64,000 nucleotides of DNA, taken from contig NZ_REFH01000011.1 of the NCBI RefSeq assembly GCF_003688495.1, forward strand, positions 124,001 through 188,000, in the 5' to 3' direction. The translations under genes and the position numbers were made by a program. This stretch comes from Flavobacterium weaverense. Lineage in GTDB: Bacteria > Bacteroidota > Bacteroidia > Flavobacteriales > Flavobacteriaceae. The notes beneath the pieces are model-generated. The model saw only the letters and a program-made list of their open reading frames with translations, was not told the DNA's origin and did not search any database. The stretch's first letter is position 1. Each line of letters starts with the position of its first letter. Shown here one piece after another: positions 25,219 through 33,970 of this stretch.

Positions 25219-26151
25219 TTATTGTTCTCTTTTTATTTCAATTAACGTATCAAAACTATTTCTTAATGCTAGTTGTTTGATTGTGTATATGAACCTTTCA
25301 ATTTCTCTACTTATTATCGCTTCATAGTCTGAACTCATTGAATTAAAATCATTAGGCAAAAGATTTGAAATAGCATAGTTTATACCTGATAATGTAGTTG
25401 GAAAATCAATGAAAACTAACTTATCATCTTTAATTTCCGTTTCCAGACTTATAAATCTAGGTCGACCAGCATAGTTAAATGATACATTTTTAGAGTTAAA
25501 TCCTCTTTTCAGTTGCTCAAATTGAAGATTAACATCTGGATTAAGTCTACTTGGTATTATGACTTGAATTTTGCAGTCTTTGTATTTAACACCATCCACT
25601 TCAAAACCGTCGTTTTCTATCAAAAATTTACAGGTTGGTAACAATAAATTCTCAAAGTAGCCAGAAGCTAGTGTTGAAGAAGGAAAGAAATTTATGTCGG
25701 AGTCGATTTGATTTCTAAAAAGTTCACTTACTAGAATAATAGCCGAAACAAAGCTTGGAGCATCCGATTTTTCAAATCGAGCAAGTGAAATACCTGTGAT
25801 ATCGGATAAGACTTTTAATTCCTTATCGATAACAAAAGCACATTTTGACAAACCTAAGCGACCAATAAAAAGACCTAACTCAAAAAGCACATTATCTCTA
25901 GGTTGCATTACTGAATCTCCTCGATACTTAACTTCATCATCGGTTGTTCCAATTAACAAACCAAAATCAAATTGTAAGGAAGCTCTAAGTAAATCATTTA
26001 AGAAATTATTATTTATCTTGAATACAGAAGTATCCCAAACACTATCATTCCAAATTGTTACTTCAAAATCTCTTTCGAGTATTGATTTAGCCGCATTTGC
26101 AAGACTAAGCTCTTCAGATGAGGAACCTATAAAAATTCTTTTTTTTCTCAT
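25219..26151 (-). CDS. cap12: TIR-STING effector of a CBASS anti-phage system
   Basis: Bacterial STING that binds a cyclic dinucleotide and activates an NAD-degrading TIR domain, killing the infected cell. The TIR domain fills about 1-155: [10 protein letters not shown] at the start, then P-R-D-N-V-L-F-E91-L-G-L-F-I-G, with Glu91 the likely catalytic residue. The STING domain follows (about 165-300), opening [11 protein letters not shown] and containing P-S-R-L-N-P-D-V-N and the ligand-lid region Y-A-G-R-P-R-F-I. At 310 aa it matches TIR-STINGs described in Flavobacteriaceae and Sphingobacteria. Its start codon shares one base with the CdnE stop (TAATG), so synthesis is coupled to the cyclase. 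Confidence 0.92.
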   Translation of the reverse strand: MRKKRIFIGSSSEELSLANAAKSILERDFEVTIWNDSVWDTSVFKINNNFLNDLLRASLQFDFGLLIGTTDDEVKYRGDSVMQPRDNVLFELGLFIGRLGLSKCAFVIDKELKVLSDITGISLARFEKSDAPSFVSAIILVSELFRNQIDSDINFFPSSTLASGYFENLLLPTCKFLIENDGFEVDGVKYKDCKIQVIIPSRLNPDVNLQFEQLKRGFNSKNVSFNYAGRPRFISLETEIKDDKLVFIDFPTTLSGINYAISNLLPNDFNSMSSDYEAIISREIERFIYTIKQLALRNSFDTLIEIKREQ

Positions 26152-27167
26152 TATGAATATATTAATTCCCCTTTTTCAAAATAGCCTAAATAAAGTTCTT
26201 TGTGAACATCTCCAATCAACTCATCCAGATCAGCTTTTATCTTTTTCATTCCGTCAACAGTATCGTCTTTTAATGGCTTTTCACTTCCATTTGGACTCTC
26301 GATACTTCTACGATATTCTCCGTCGTTAATTAATTTCTCTAATTGTTTGCTTATTGATTTAGCTATATTTATTTCTTTGCCCCGATAATAGTATAGTTCA
26401 TTATCACCAATTGAATGAACTATTGTTGTTAAATGAAAACTGCTTAACTCTATATTTGCATCTGCTTTTAAAGTTTTTAAAAGTCTAATTCCTTTTCTTG
26501 AACCATCATTTGTTTTATCTCCCTTTGTATTAACTTGACTAATATGTGCAAAAGGATAGTCTAAAATTTTCTCGTCTTTTGTGAAATCAAAGAGGTAAAT
26601 TCCTCTATAATATTCGCTAGACGTTTCCTCATATTTTTTCGAGTTGTACCAAAAGCAAAAAACAATGTCAACTTTTCTATTTAGAGATTTGTTGAAAATA
26701 GAAATGTTCTTTTTTCCTGTCTTATCCACTTCATCATAGATTTCTTCCATTATTTTTTCAGATTGAGTTCTTAGACTTTTAATATCTGAATTTGGTTTTG
26801 AATCAGTATATGGATTGTTGTTTGGAACTCCTATTCCCGTAAAATGATACCTATCGACAATTGTAAGCAAATCAAAATCACTATGAACTTTAATATTTGT
26901 CGAAGTAGTTACTGAGCCTTGAGTTCTGTATGCTCTAGAAAAATGTAAATCATAACCATTTTCTAAATGTTTTTGAACTCTATTTGCAGCTTCAATAGTT
27001 TTATCATTATATTTTTTGTCAATTCTGACCATTGATTCCATTAAGTATTTAATATTCTTTGGAATAGTGTTTGAACTGAAAGATTTTGTCAAAATCGATT
27101 CGTTCAGTTCATCATCAAATCTTCTTGCACTAAGATTCTGTAATCGTTTCTCGTAGTCTATTGCCAT
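26151..27167 (-). CDS. cdnE: CD-NTase cyclic-nucleotide synthase (CdnE type)
   Basis: Makes the cyclic dinucleotide signal of CBASS on sensing phage; in STING-linked systems the product is c-di-GMP (published for related CdnE enzymes). The nucleotidyltransferase core shows G84-S85 in T-Q-G-S-V, the metal-binding pair D97-F-D99 in H-S-D-F-D-L-L, and the third acid D167 in R-K-V-D-I-V-F. A helical N-terminal segment of 80 residues precedes it, and the C-terminal half is helical and acidic. At 338 aa it is complete with all catalytic residues. The next gene encodes TIR-STING, overlapping by one base. No Cap2/Cap3 ancillary or CapW regulator genes accompany it, so this is a minimal two-gene CBASS. 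Confidence 0.92.
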   Translation of the reverse strand: MAIDYEKRLQNLSARRFDDELNESILTKSFSSNTIPKNIKYLMESMVRIDKKYNDKTIEAANRVQKHLENGYDLHFSRAYRTQGSVTTSTNIKVHSDFDLLTIVDRYHFTGIGVPNNNPYTDSKPNSDIKSLRTQSEKIMEEIYDEVDKTGKKNISIFNKSLNRKVDIVFCFWYNSKKYEETSSEYYRGIYLFDFTKDEKILDYPFAHISQVNTKGDKTNDGSRKGIRLLKTLKADANIELSSFHLTTIVHSIGDNELYYYRGKEINIAKSISKQLEKLINDGEYRRSIESPNGSEKPLKDDTVDGMKKIKADLDELIGDVHKELYLGYFEKGELIYS

Positions 27168-27242
27168 ATTTTTGATTTCATCTTGCTTCTAAATTGTACA
27201 TAGGTCTTACAAATTCAGACATAGCACTCCCAAATTGGATAA

Positions 27243-27257
27243 GTTTGTCTGACAAAC
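27243..27257. promoter_or_regulatory. Perfect inverted repeat upstream of cdnE
   Basis: GTTTGTC-T-GACAAAC forms a perfect 7-1-7 inverted repeat 76 bases upstream of the cdnE start. It may be an operator controlling the CBASS pair. No terminator-like T-run follows it on either strand. Confidence 0.4.
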
Positions 27258-27334
27258 GTCATATTTTTACTCTTGCTAATCTATAATTAAATTATTACAA
27301 ATAAAAATATTTTATATTTATAATCCTACGCAGA

Positions 27335-30214
27335 TTAAGCCACCATCCCCTTCTCAAAAACCTCCACAAACTCTTTCATTTTGGCGATAATGCGATCGCC
27401 TATGACTCTAGCTTGCAATATACTTGGCCTATTGTCCAGGCATTGAAAAACCTCATCTTTTATGGGCTCTCTACCGCTATAAATGTAGGCATCGATTAAG
27501 GCTTTGAATTGGGCTTTGTCTAGGTGTTCTTCTTCGCAGAGTTTACCTAATGCTAGTACTTTTTGCTCTTGCCAGTATTTTTCAAATTCTTCTTCGATGT
27601 CATCACCGTCTTTTATGAAAGGCATGTTTTCGTCTATGAATTTCTGGATTAGCTCGCGTTTGCTTCTTAGTTTGATGTCTCCACCTAATAGGTCGATAAT
27701 GGCTTTTCGTTGGGCTTTCGCATCAGGAGTGTTTTTTCCTTTCATTTGTGCCAATAGTTTCAAAATATAAGCAACGCCAATTTTATCTCTATGAATTAAC
27801 TCCAACTCAAAATCTATATCGTCCAAAATAGATATTTTCTCTACTTGGATGTCTCGCTTTACTTTTTCGTACAAGTCTAAGTACTTGCTTTTATAATCCT
27901 CAAATTCTTGTTCATCAATGAGTAAATCATCCCAATCAAAATCAGTGTAGGATTGCAGCACGTTCATGGTACGCATCAATTTACGGAACGCCTGAACAAA
28001 TAGTGCTTCGGCATTTTCATCTTCTAAATCATTTACGCTTTGATAGGTTGGTGTAATCTCACGTAAGAACCTTAAGGCCTCATCAAATTTCTCTGCAATT
28101 TTCTCGTAATCAGGAATTGTAACTACTTCTATTGCATCTTTATTAGAAAACAATGTAATAGCGTCATCTGTGGCTTTTTTGAGGTTTCTAAAGGATAAAA
28201 TGTTCCCTTGCGACTTCTGTTCTCCTAGTATTCTGTTTGTTCTTGAAAACGCCTGAATTAAGCCGTGTTGTTTTAGATTTTTATCTACATACAAGGTATT
28301 TACTTTCTTAGCATCAAAACCAGTAAGCATCATATTCACGACAATGACAATATCTAAACGGTCTTTTTCGTCATTGAAGTTTTCTTTCTCACGGTCTTTT
28401 AATCGCTTGGAAATATCTTTAAAATAGGATTCAAATAATTTAGGATCTTTGGTTGTAAAACTACCGTTATACATTTTGTTGTAATGACCGATATAGGTTT
28501 CCAGTTTGTCTCTGCTGTGACTTGATGAGTAACTGCTTTGTGGTTCGGCAGCCATATCAAAATCGTATTCTTCATCAGAGGGAAGGTCGTCTTTTGCATT
28601 AGGTGAATCTTCATTAGTACCATAGGTAAAAATAGTCGCAATACGTAAATCGTGTTCTCCCGCTTCTTTCTTCTGCTGGAACAGATCATAATACTGCACG
28701 GCATTGTCTATACTACTCACCGTCAAAAGTGCCGAATACTGTTTGTTAAATGTTTTCTGACCGTGATAAACAATAATGTAATCGACAATTTTATCAATAC
28801 GTTTGGGCGAATCCAGTACTTCCTGCTTGTCTATTTCTTCGACTTCAATATCAATAAAGGAATTACTCTTGTTTTTGTATTTTCCCACGTATTCGATTCC
28901 AAAACGCAAAACATTTTCATCCTTAATGGCATCGGTAATCACATATTTATGCAGGCAGTTACCAAATAGATCTTTGGTGGTTCGTTTTCCCTTGTCGTTT
29001 TTGGAAGCGTTTTCGGCAAAAATTGGAGTTCCAGTAAACCCGATTAATTGACTTTTATCAAAAAACTTGGTAATGCGTTCATGGGTTTCCCCAAATTGAG
29101 AGCGATGGCATTCATCAAAAATAAAGACGATCTTCTTATGACGCAATGGTTCAATACTGTGTTTGAATCGATCTGAAACGGCATTGTTTAATTTCTGGAT
29201 CGTAGTTAAGACTAGTTTGGTATTATCCGTCAGTTGTCGTACTAAAGATTGCGTATTGTCAGTTACATCAACACTGTCTTTCTTGAAGGCGTTGAACTCA
29301 TTCATGGTTTGGTAATCCAAATCTTTTCGATCGACTACAAAAACGACTTTGTGAACCTCGGGCATATCCATTACAATCTGACTGGCTTTGAAAGAAGTTA
29401 AGGTTTTACCTGATCCTGTAGTGTGCCAAATGTAAGCGTTGTCGTTCGACTGTTTGACTTGCTGAATAATAGCTTCGGTAGCGAAATATTGATATGGACG
29501 CAACACCATCATCACTTTGTGGGTTTCGTTGATTACGATATAATGCGCTATCATTTTTCCCAAATGATTGGGATTTAAAAATGCAGCAGCAAAGTCTTTT
29601 AACTCGGTTATGTTCTTGTTATTGGCATCAGCCCAAAAGAAGGTTTGTTTGACTGATTGCAGTTTGTTGTTGGCTAAATATTTGGTATTTCCACCATTAG
29701 TAATGACAAACAATTGCACGTATTGAAACAAACCGTGATTGCTCCAGAACGAATGAAGTTGATAACGATTGATTTGGTTAAAGGCTTCTTTGATTTCAAT
29801 ACCCGAACGTTTGAGTTCTATTTGCACCAAAGGCAGACCATTGACTAAAAGTGTGACATCAAAGCGGTTCTTGTAGCTTCCTTCCAGACTAATTTGGTTG
29901 GTTACCTGATACAAATTAGCATTCCAATCTTCACTATTAAAAAACTGAACATAAAAGGAAGTACCATCTTCCTTTGACAATTGAAAACGATCGCGTAGGG
30001 TTTTGGCTTTTTCGAATACATTGCCTTTGGCTAGATGATTCAATACGGCATCAAACTCTTTATTGCTAAAGCTGGTTTTATTAAAAAGTTCTAGTTGGCT
30101 TTTTAGGTTTGCCACCAAAGCATCTCCATCTTGGATTTTTACAGATGCATAGCCTAAGCCAATTAATTGCTGGATTAAGTTGTTCTCTAATTGTGCTTCG
30201 GATTGATGCGCCAT
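27335..30214 (-). CDS. hsdR: Type I restriction enzyme, R (HsdR) subunit
   Basis: ATP-driven translocase and nuclease of a type I restriction system. Numbering from the upstream in-frame Met at 30238 (8 residues longer): the PD-(D/E)xK nuclease has D127 (R-F-D-V-T), E141 and K143 (Q-I-E-L-K). Walker A is G-S-G-K278-T in W-H-T-T-G-S-G-K-T, the helicase motif II is D375-E-C-H, and motif III is F-T-G-T-P. I prefer the Met at 30214 because family members start M-x-H-Q-S-E-x-Q-L-E-N. Length and motifs are complete. It is the last gene of the hsdM-hsdS operon but is separated from hsdS by a toxin-antitoxin-chaperone trio. Confidence 0.95.
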   Translation of the reverse strand: MAHQSEAQLENNLIQQLIGLGYASVKIQDGDALVANLKSQLELFNKTSFSNKEFDAVLNHLAKGNVFEKAKTLRDRFQLSKEDGTSFYVQFFNSEDWNANLYQVTNQISLEGSYKNRFDVTLLVNGLPLVQIELKRSGIEIKEAFNQINRYQLHSFWSNHGLFQYVQLFVITNGGNTKYLANNKLQSVKQTFFWADANNKNITELKDFAAAFLNPNHLGKMIAHYIVINETHKVMMVLRPYQYFATEAIIQQVKQSNDNAYIWHTTGSGKTLTSFKASQIVMDMPEVHKVVFVVDRKDLDYQTMNEFNAFKKDSVDVTDNTQSLVRQLTDNTKLVLTTIQKLNNAVSDRFKHSIEPLRHKKIVFIFDECHRSQFGETHERITKFFDKSQLIGFTGTPIFAENASKNDKGKRTTKDLFGNCLHKYVITDAIKDENVLRFGIEYVGKYKNKSNSFIDIEVEEIDKQEVLDSPKRIDKIVDYIIVYHGQKTFNKQYSALLTVSSIDNAVQYYDLFQQKKEAGEHDLRIATIFTYGTNEDSPNAKDDLPSDEEYDFDMAAEPQSSYSSSHSRDKLETYIGHYNKMYNGSFTTKDPKLFESYFKDISKRLKDREKENFNDEKDRLDIVIVVNMMLTGFDAKKVNTLYVDKNLKQHGLIQAFSRTNRILGEQKSQGNILSFRNLKKATDDAITLFSNKDAIEVVTIPDYEKIAEKFDEALRFLREITPTYQSVNDLEDENAEALFVQAFRKLMRTMNVLQSYTDFDWDDLLIDEQEFEDYKSKYLDLYEKVKRDIQVEKISILDDIDFELELIHRDKIGVAYILKLLAQMKGKNTPDAKAQRKAIIDLLGGDIKLRSKRELIQKFIDENMPFIKDGDDIEEEFEKYWQEQKVLALGKLCEEEHLDKAQFKALIDAYIYSGREPIKDEVFQCLDNRPSILQARVIGDRIIAKMKEFVEVFEKGMVA

Positions 30215-30247
30215 AATTTTATATAAATAATTGCTCAAATACCATTT

Positions 30248-30679
30248 CTAAGTACTTAGATTAAATTCAGCATCTTTATCAACCAACTGGTTGACATTGA
30301 TAGTAGGAAGAATAAATTTATTAAATTCTGTACCTTCTGTTTTAGCATGTAAAATCCCTCGAGAAGTTCCGATAGTTAACATGGTTAAATGACAAATGAA
30401 GTTTTTAGGAAAAACCACATTGTTGTCTTTTAGAAATGATGTCCAAGTATTGGGTTCAATATTAAAATGACAGCTTACTTGTATTTTAATAAATGTTTTT
30501 TTTGACTGTTCAAAAGTGAAAGTAGCAAAAACACCAATTAACTTTTGCTCCTCATTAATTTTAAATTCTAATGAGGTTGTAATATTCAATTCCTTTTTTG
30601 ATGAATATTTCTCTTCAAATAAAGCAAATTGTTCCGTTTTAATTGCTGCTAAAGCAAAGCCGATAGATTCATTTTCCAT
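30248..30679 (-). CDS. SecB-like chaperone of a toxin-antitoxin-chaperone module
   Basis: Resembles SecB, an export chaperone that binds unfolded proteins, in the version that stabilises antitoxins in TAC modules. The visible pattern is a beta-rich core ending in T-S-R-G-I-L-H-A-K-T-E-G-T (105-117) and F-I-L-P-T-I-N-V-N (122-130), both typical of SecB-like proteins, with the early segment I-K-T-E-Q-F-A-L-F-E-E. The 143-aa size fits. Its start overlaps the antitoxin stop by one base, and hsdR follows after 33 bases to the preferred start. The chaperone assignment is by pattern and by its position third after a toxin-like and an HTH gene. Confidence 0.78.
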   Translation of the reverse strand: MENESIGFALAAIKTEQFALFEEKYSSKKELNITTSLEFKINEEQKLIGVFATFTFEQSKKTFIKIQVSCHFNIEPNTWTSFLKDNNVVFPKNFICHLTMLTIGTSRGILHAKTEGTEFNKFILPTINVNQLVDKDAEFNLST

Positions 30680-31146
30680 TATGCAGTTTGTTCGAAATAG
30701 TTATACTTTTCAGAAATAGGGTTGTACTCCATTTTAAATTCTTTTTTAGCCAGCAAAATTTTATCGGCTAGTTTAAATTTTGCTTTTGGAGCAAAGTACC
30801 TTTCAGTTGTCGTTTTTACGATTTCCGCGCTATTTTTTTCTTGAATAGTATCATAATACGAGGCTAAAATTGGAATTTTTAAAATGTTTTGAAGTTTTAT
30901 TTGAGTTTCCAAGGTGAGATTTTCTTGGCCTTTTACTATTTTGGTCACTTGCTGCGGACTTACTTCTAACTTTTCCGCCAATTTTTTTTGAGTCCAATGT
31001 AAATCGTCCAAACGATCCAGAACTTTTAAAGCAATATTTTGAGACTCTCTCAACATCGCTCTATTTTTAATTCTATCTTTATTTTTGGCAACTGTATTGG
31101 TGTTTTTTGAAGAAACAAATGCGGTTAATTTTTCTATATTACTCAT
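30679..31146 (-). CDS. HigA-like XRE antitoxin with C-terminal extension
   Basis: DNA-binding antitoxin. The helix-turn-helix lies at about 45-100: W-T-Q-K-K-L-A-E-K-L-E-V-S-P-Q-Q-V-T-K-I-V-K-G. After it comes a 50-residue basic, aromatic tail (Y-F-A-P-K-A-K-F, then M-E-Y-N-P-I-S-E-K-Y-N-Y-F). In chaperone-dependent TA systems such a tail is the addiction region recognised by SecB (established for the M. tuberculosis TAC), and it is plausible here. At 155 aa it is longer than a plain HigA (about 100 aa). The gene begins 2 bases after the toxin-like gene ends and shares one base with the SecB-like gene. Confidence 0.85.
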   Translation of the reverse strand: MSNIEKLTAFVSSKNTNTVAKNKDRIKNRAMLRESQNIALKVLDRLDDLHWTQKKLAEKLEVSPQQVTKIVKGQENLTLETQIKLQNILKIPILASYYDTIQEKNSAEIVKTTTERYFAPKAKFKLADKILLAKKEFKMEYNPISEKYNYFEQTA

Positions 31147-31148
31147 TT

Positions 31149-31655
31149 TTATTCGTTTATAAGTTCGTAAAAAGAATCAGTATCAAATATGGAGTGCTGC
31201 TGTAAATATTCTTTTGCTGTCTTAATTTTTGTTAATTCATTATTTGAATCAGGATGATCTTGCATAGTTTGCGTCATCTTTATGGCGCCACCTGTAATGA
31301 CAAAACAATTGGTGTCAATTTTAATGGCATAGATTCTAATTCCATTTTTTATAATTTTTCCTTTTTGTAAAGAAAGTATCTTAATCCCTGATTCTGTATC
31401 AAAAAGTGTTCTAAAATAAAATTCTAAAGGTTGATTATTTATTGTGATTTCTTCTAATACATCTTGTATTTGTTCCGCATCTTTTAGTCTGTCTTTTACA
31501 AATTGATTGATGTTTGCTACGGCATTGTCTTTTGCATATTTTCTAAGATAGCTAACATCTGTCCAATGATCCATTAGCCGATCATACTCATTGTCTACTT
31601 CTCCAGCGTAGCGGAAAGCAAATAATGACGGTACAAATATAGTATCTATTTTCAT
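31149..31655 (-). CDS. Toxin-like protein of the TAC module
   Basis: I recognise the type only loosely. The 168-residue soluble protein has F-A-F-R-Y-A-G-E near its start, a helical middle, and a C-terminal alpha/beta part with I-R-I-Y-A-I-K-I-D-T and the conserved-looking V-I-T-G-G-A-I-K-M-T-Q-T-M. The K-x-R-I-Y-A-I-K strand pattern recalls RelE/HigB-like toxins. It is followed at 2 bases by an HTH antitoxin and then a SecB-like chaperone, the HigB-HigA-SecB order. The toxin role is inferred mainly from this order. Confidence 0.65.
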   Translation of the reverse strand: MKIDTIFVPSLFAFRYAGEVDNEYDRLMDHWTDVSYLRKYAKDNAVANINQFVKDRLKDAEQIQDVLEEITINNQPLEFYFRTLFDTESGIKILSLQKGKIIKNGIRIYAIKIDTNCFVITGGAIKMTQTMQDHPDSNNELTKIKTAKEYLQQHSIFDTDSFYELINE

Positions 31656-31703
31656 TTAATCAACTTATAGGTTTATTATTTATAACCGTATTAACAATTA
31701 GTA

Positions 31704-32864
31704 TTACACAAACAGTTGTTGTAACAATCCTTTTTTCCAAACCTGCGTTTTTTCTATTTGTCCTTGACATTGATTGATTTTTTCATCGATTGCCGATAGA
31801 AAATTCGCAATTTTGATTTGTTCTTCAAGAATAGGTAAATTGACTGGCATCTTTTCAAACATTGGTAATCTTAAAGATTTTACTGTTGAGCCGACCGCAT
31901 GAGAATTCAAGTGATTAGAATTATAACTTATTGAATAAAATAGAAACTTCCCGTTTTGATTTTTAAAATTCATTACTGCATAAGTTCTTTGATGCAAATC
32001 AAATTTTCCAATAAAATATTTAGGAATGAATTCTTGACCTTCACCTGGAACAATAATGGCTTCTGTATCGAATAAAAATCTATTACTAGACCTAATATCT
32101 TGTGACCTATCAAAAAATGTAAACTCCCCATCTAGATTTGAATCAATCCTATTTGAAGAACCTGTCGTAATTCTTGAAATCTCACCCAACTTTTTCTTTT
32201 CCCAATCCGAAAAATCATTTCCATTATCGTCTTTAAAGCGGAGTTCTTGCGAGAAAATTTGCTGCATCACGCCTTTTTTGTATTGCTCTAAAAGGGTTTT
32301 CTTTTGTTTTAAGGCAGTTAACTTTTCATCTACTGCCGTTAGGAATGTAGCTATTTTGGTTTGTTCGGGAAGGGAGGGAAGATTTAGTTTTAGATTTTTC
32401 ATATCTTCGGTATCTAATTTACCAGCACCTATTCCCGTTCCCACAACTTTATCTAAAATTAAATTTTCTTGTGAAGAAAACCATTGATATAAATATTCAG
32501 TATTTGACTTATCGTTTACTATAAGTGATTTCAAATCTTGATTAAATGCTACATCTCTTTGTGTTATTCCAATTGGAATTTTATTAAAAAGCATACTTCC
32601 TCGAACTAAAAGGAGTAAACTACCTTTTAAGGCTAATTTAGAACCTTTTTTCAAGCCTTCTTCTGTAAGAGTTCTATCTGATTTCGAATAATATTTGCCC
32701 TGCATTGAAGTGGCGCTAATCCATGGAATATCGCCATTCCAATATGACTCATTTTCTTTTGAAGGTGTACCTCCTGATTTAAAGGTTACAACATCATCTA
32801 ATTTAAAATTATCCAGTGTAGTTGAAAACTCAGGGAAGCGCAATTGTGGTTGTCGATTTTCCAT
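31704..32864 (-). CDS. hsdS: Type I restriction-modification specificity subunit HsdS
   Basis: Determines the bipartite DNA target for the HsdM/HsdR complex. Two target-recognition domains are visible: the first opens L-D-D-V-V-T-F-K-S-G-G-T-P-S and includes I-P-W-I-S-A-T-S-M, the second opens K-L-G-E-I-S-R-I-T-T-G-S-S. Each is followed by a conserved helical spacer, L-P-E-Q-T-K-I-A-T-F-L-T-A-V-D-E-K and its counterpart L-E-E-Q-I-K-I-A-N-F-L-S-A-I-D-E-K. At 386 aa both halves are complete. It lies 2 bases after the KilA-N gene and upstream of the TAC trio. The second TRD (Q-R-T-Y-A-V-M-N-F) belongs to a different class from the first. Confidence 0.95.
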   Translation of the reverse strand: MENRQPQLRFPEFSTTLDNFKLDDVVTFKSGGTPSKENESYWNGDIPWISATSMQGKYYSKSDRTLTEEGLKKGSKLALKGSLLLLVRGSMLFNKIPIGITQRDVAFNQDLKSLIVNDKSNTEYLYQWFSSQENLILDKVVGTGIGAGKLDTEDMKNLKLNLPSLPEQTKIATFLTAVDEKLTALKQKKTLLEQYKKGVMQQIFSQELRFKDDNGNDFSDWEKKKLGEISRITTGSSNRIDSNLDGEFTFFDRSQDIRSSNRFLFDTEAIIVPGEGQEFIPKYFIGKFDLHQRTYAVMNFKNQNGKFLFYSISYNSNHLNSHAVGSTVKSLRLPMFEKMPVNLPILEEQIKIANFLSAIDEKINQCQGQIEKTQVWKKGLLQQLFV

Positions 32865-32866
32865 GG

Positions 32867-33682
32867 TTAATTTAGTTTTTGGATGTTAGGGTTTGTGGTC
32901 AACGATTGGAGTTGGTTGATGGCTATTTGATTCAGTTTTAAAAGGCGGTCGCTTTGAGAAATTTCCATTCTTATAAATTCGGCATTCATACTTTCTATAT
33001 TTGCCAAAACCAATAATTGTTCAATAGTAGCTTGGTCTCTAATGTTACCATCGGCAGTTGGATTTTCTGCTCTCCATTGCTTGGCTGTTTTACCAAACAA
33101 GGCTACATTTAATACGTCGGCTTCGTTGGCATAAATAAAATGAGCTTGTTCTTTGGTGATATTTTCAGGGATAATAGTCTGTTTTATAGCATCGGTATGA
33201 ATGCGGTAATTTATTTTAGAAAGCGTTCTATTTAAGTTCCAAGTAAGATTTAATCGGTCGTTTTCATCTTCTTTAAGTCTTTGGAATTCTTTGATTAGGT
33301 AAATTTTGAATTCGGCACTAATCCACATTCCAAACTCGAAGGCTAAATCTTTATGCGCATAAGTACCTCCATACCTTCCTGCTGTAGCTTTCAAACCAAT
33401 TGCATTGGTTTTTGCTACCCATTCTTTTACACTTAATTTATAATTATTTAAACCTGCTTGACTTTTAATTATGGCAAATTCGCCATAATTAAAATTAGGA
33501 TTATATATGCTTTCCCAAATTCCTAAAAACTCTACTGTATTTCTATTTCGCAACCAATCTGAAATAAAAAAATCGCCATCTTTAGCCTCTAACATATTTG
33601 TTAGAGAAATGTAATCTTGATTTTCAAATTTTAGAATTGTTATTTCTAAGCCTTGTACATTAATGGTTTTGTTTTTTGCCAT
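32867..33682 (-). CDS. KilA-N domain protein
   Basis: KilA-N is a small DNA-binding domain of phages and large DNA viruses. It fills about 1-140: Y-I-S-L-T-N-M-L near the start, W-L-R-N-R-N-T-V-E-F-L-G-I-W-E, and G-R-Y-G-G-T-Y-A-H-K-D-L-A-F-E-F-G-M-W-I-S. The rest is helical and predicted to mediate oligomerisation. At 271 aa it is complete. It sits between hsdM and hsdS with gaps of 2 bases on both sides, so it is expressed with the restriction genes. Such genes often ride inside type I operons in Bacteroidota; whether it modulates restriction is unknown. Confidence 0.9.
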   Translation of the reverse strand: MAKNKTINVQGLEITILKFENQDYISLTNMLEAKDGDFFISDWLRNRNTVEFLGIWESIYNPNFNYGEFAIIKSQAGLNNYKLSVKEWVAKTNAIGLKATAGRYGGTYAHKDLAFEFGMWISAEFKIYLIKEFQRLKEDENDRLNLTWNLNRTLSKINYRIHTDAIKQTIIPENITKEQAHFIYANEADVLNVALFGKTAKQWRAENPTADGNIRDQATIEQLLVLANIESMNAEFIRMEISQSDRLLKLNQIAINQLQSLTTNPNIQKLN

Positions 33683-33684
33683 AT

Positions 33685-33969
33685 TTAATTTTTATTAAAC
33701 GCAGTTGTTAAGTAATCCTTAATAACATCGAGCTTGAAAAATTTTACGGGTTTATCAGAATTTGCAATGTGCAAATTTTGCACATTGCTTTTTTCGTTCA
33801 ATTCATTTTCAGAAAAAATATTGTTTATGTGCTTTGTAATTACAGTCCTGTCTTTTCTAAAAAGTTCTGCCATTTGCGCTTGTGTAAGCCAAACCGTTTC
33901 ATTTTCGAGGCGAGTTTGAATTTTAGTTTCACCATCTTCCGTTTGGTACAATAATATTTGACTTTCCAT
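33685..33969 (-). CDS. RhuM-family protein, shortened by internal deletion
   Basis: The N-terminal RhuM signature is intact: V-W-L-T-Q-A-Q-M-A-E-L-F, then H-I-N-N-I-F. Full RhuM proteins are about 330 aa. Here the frame reaches K-F-F-K-L-D-V-I and passes straight to K-D-Y-L-T-T-A-F-N-K-N, a sequence that in full-length relatives follows some 25 residues later (after the R-x-W-A-T segment), and then stops. The simplest reading is an in-frame internal deletion plus loss of the C-terminus (inference from family memory). It is 94 aa and lies 1 base after hsdM and 2 bases before the KilA-N gene. It may still be expressed as a small DNA-associated protein. Confidence 0.7.
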   Translation of the reverse strand: MESQILLYQTEDGETKIQTRLENETVWLTQAQMAELFRKDRTVITKHINNIFSENELNEKSNVQNLHIANSDKPVKFFKLDVIKDYLTTAFNKN

Positions 33970-33970
33970 A

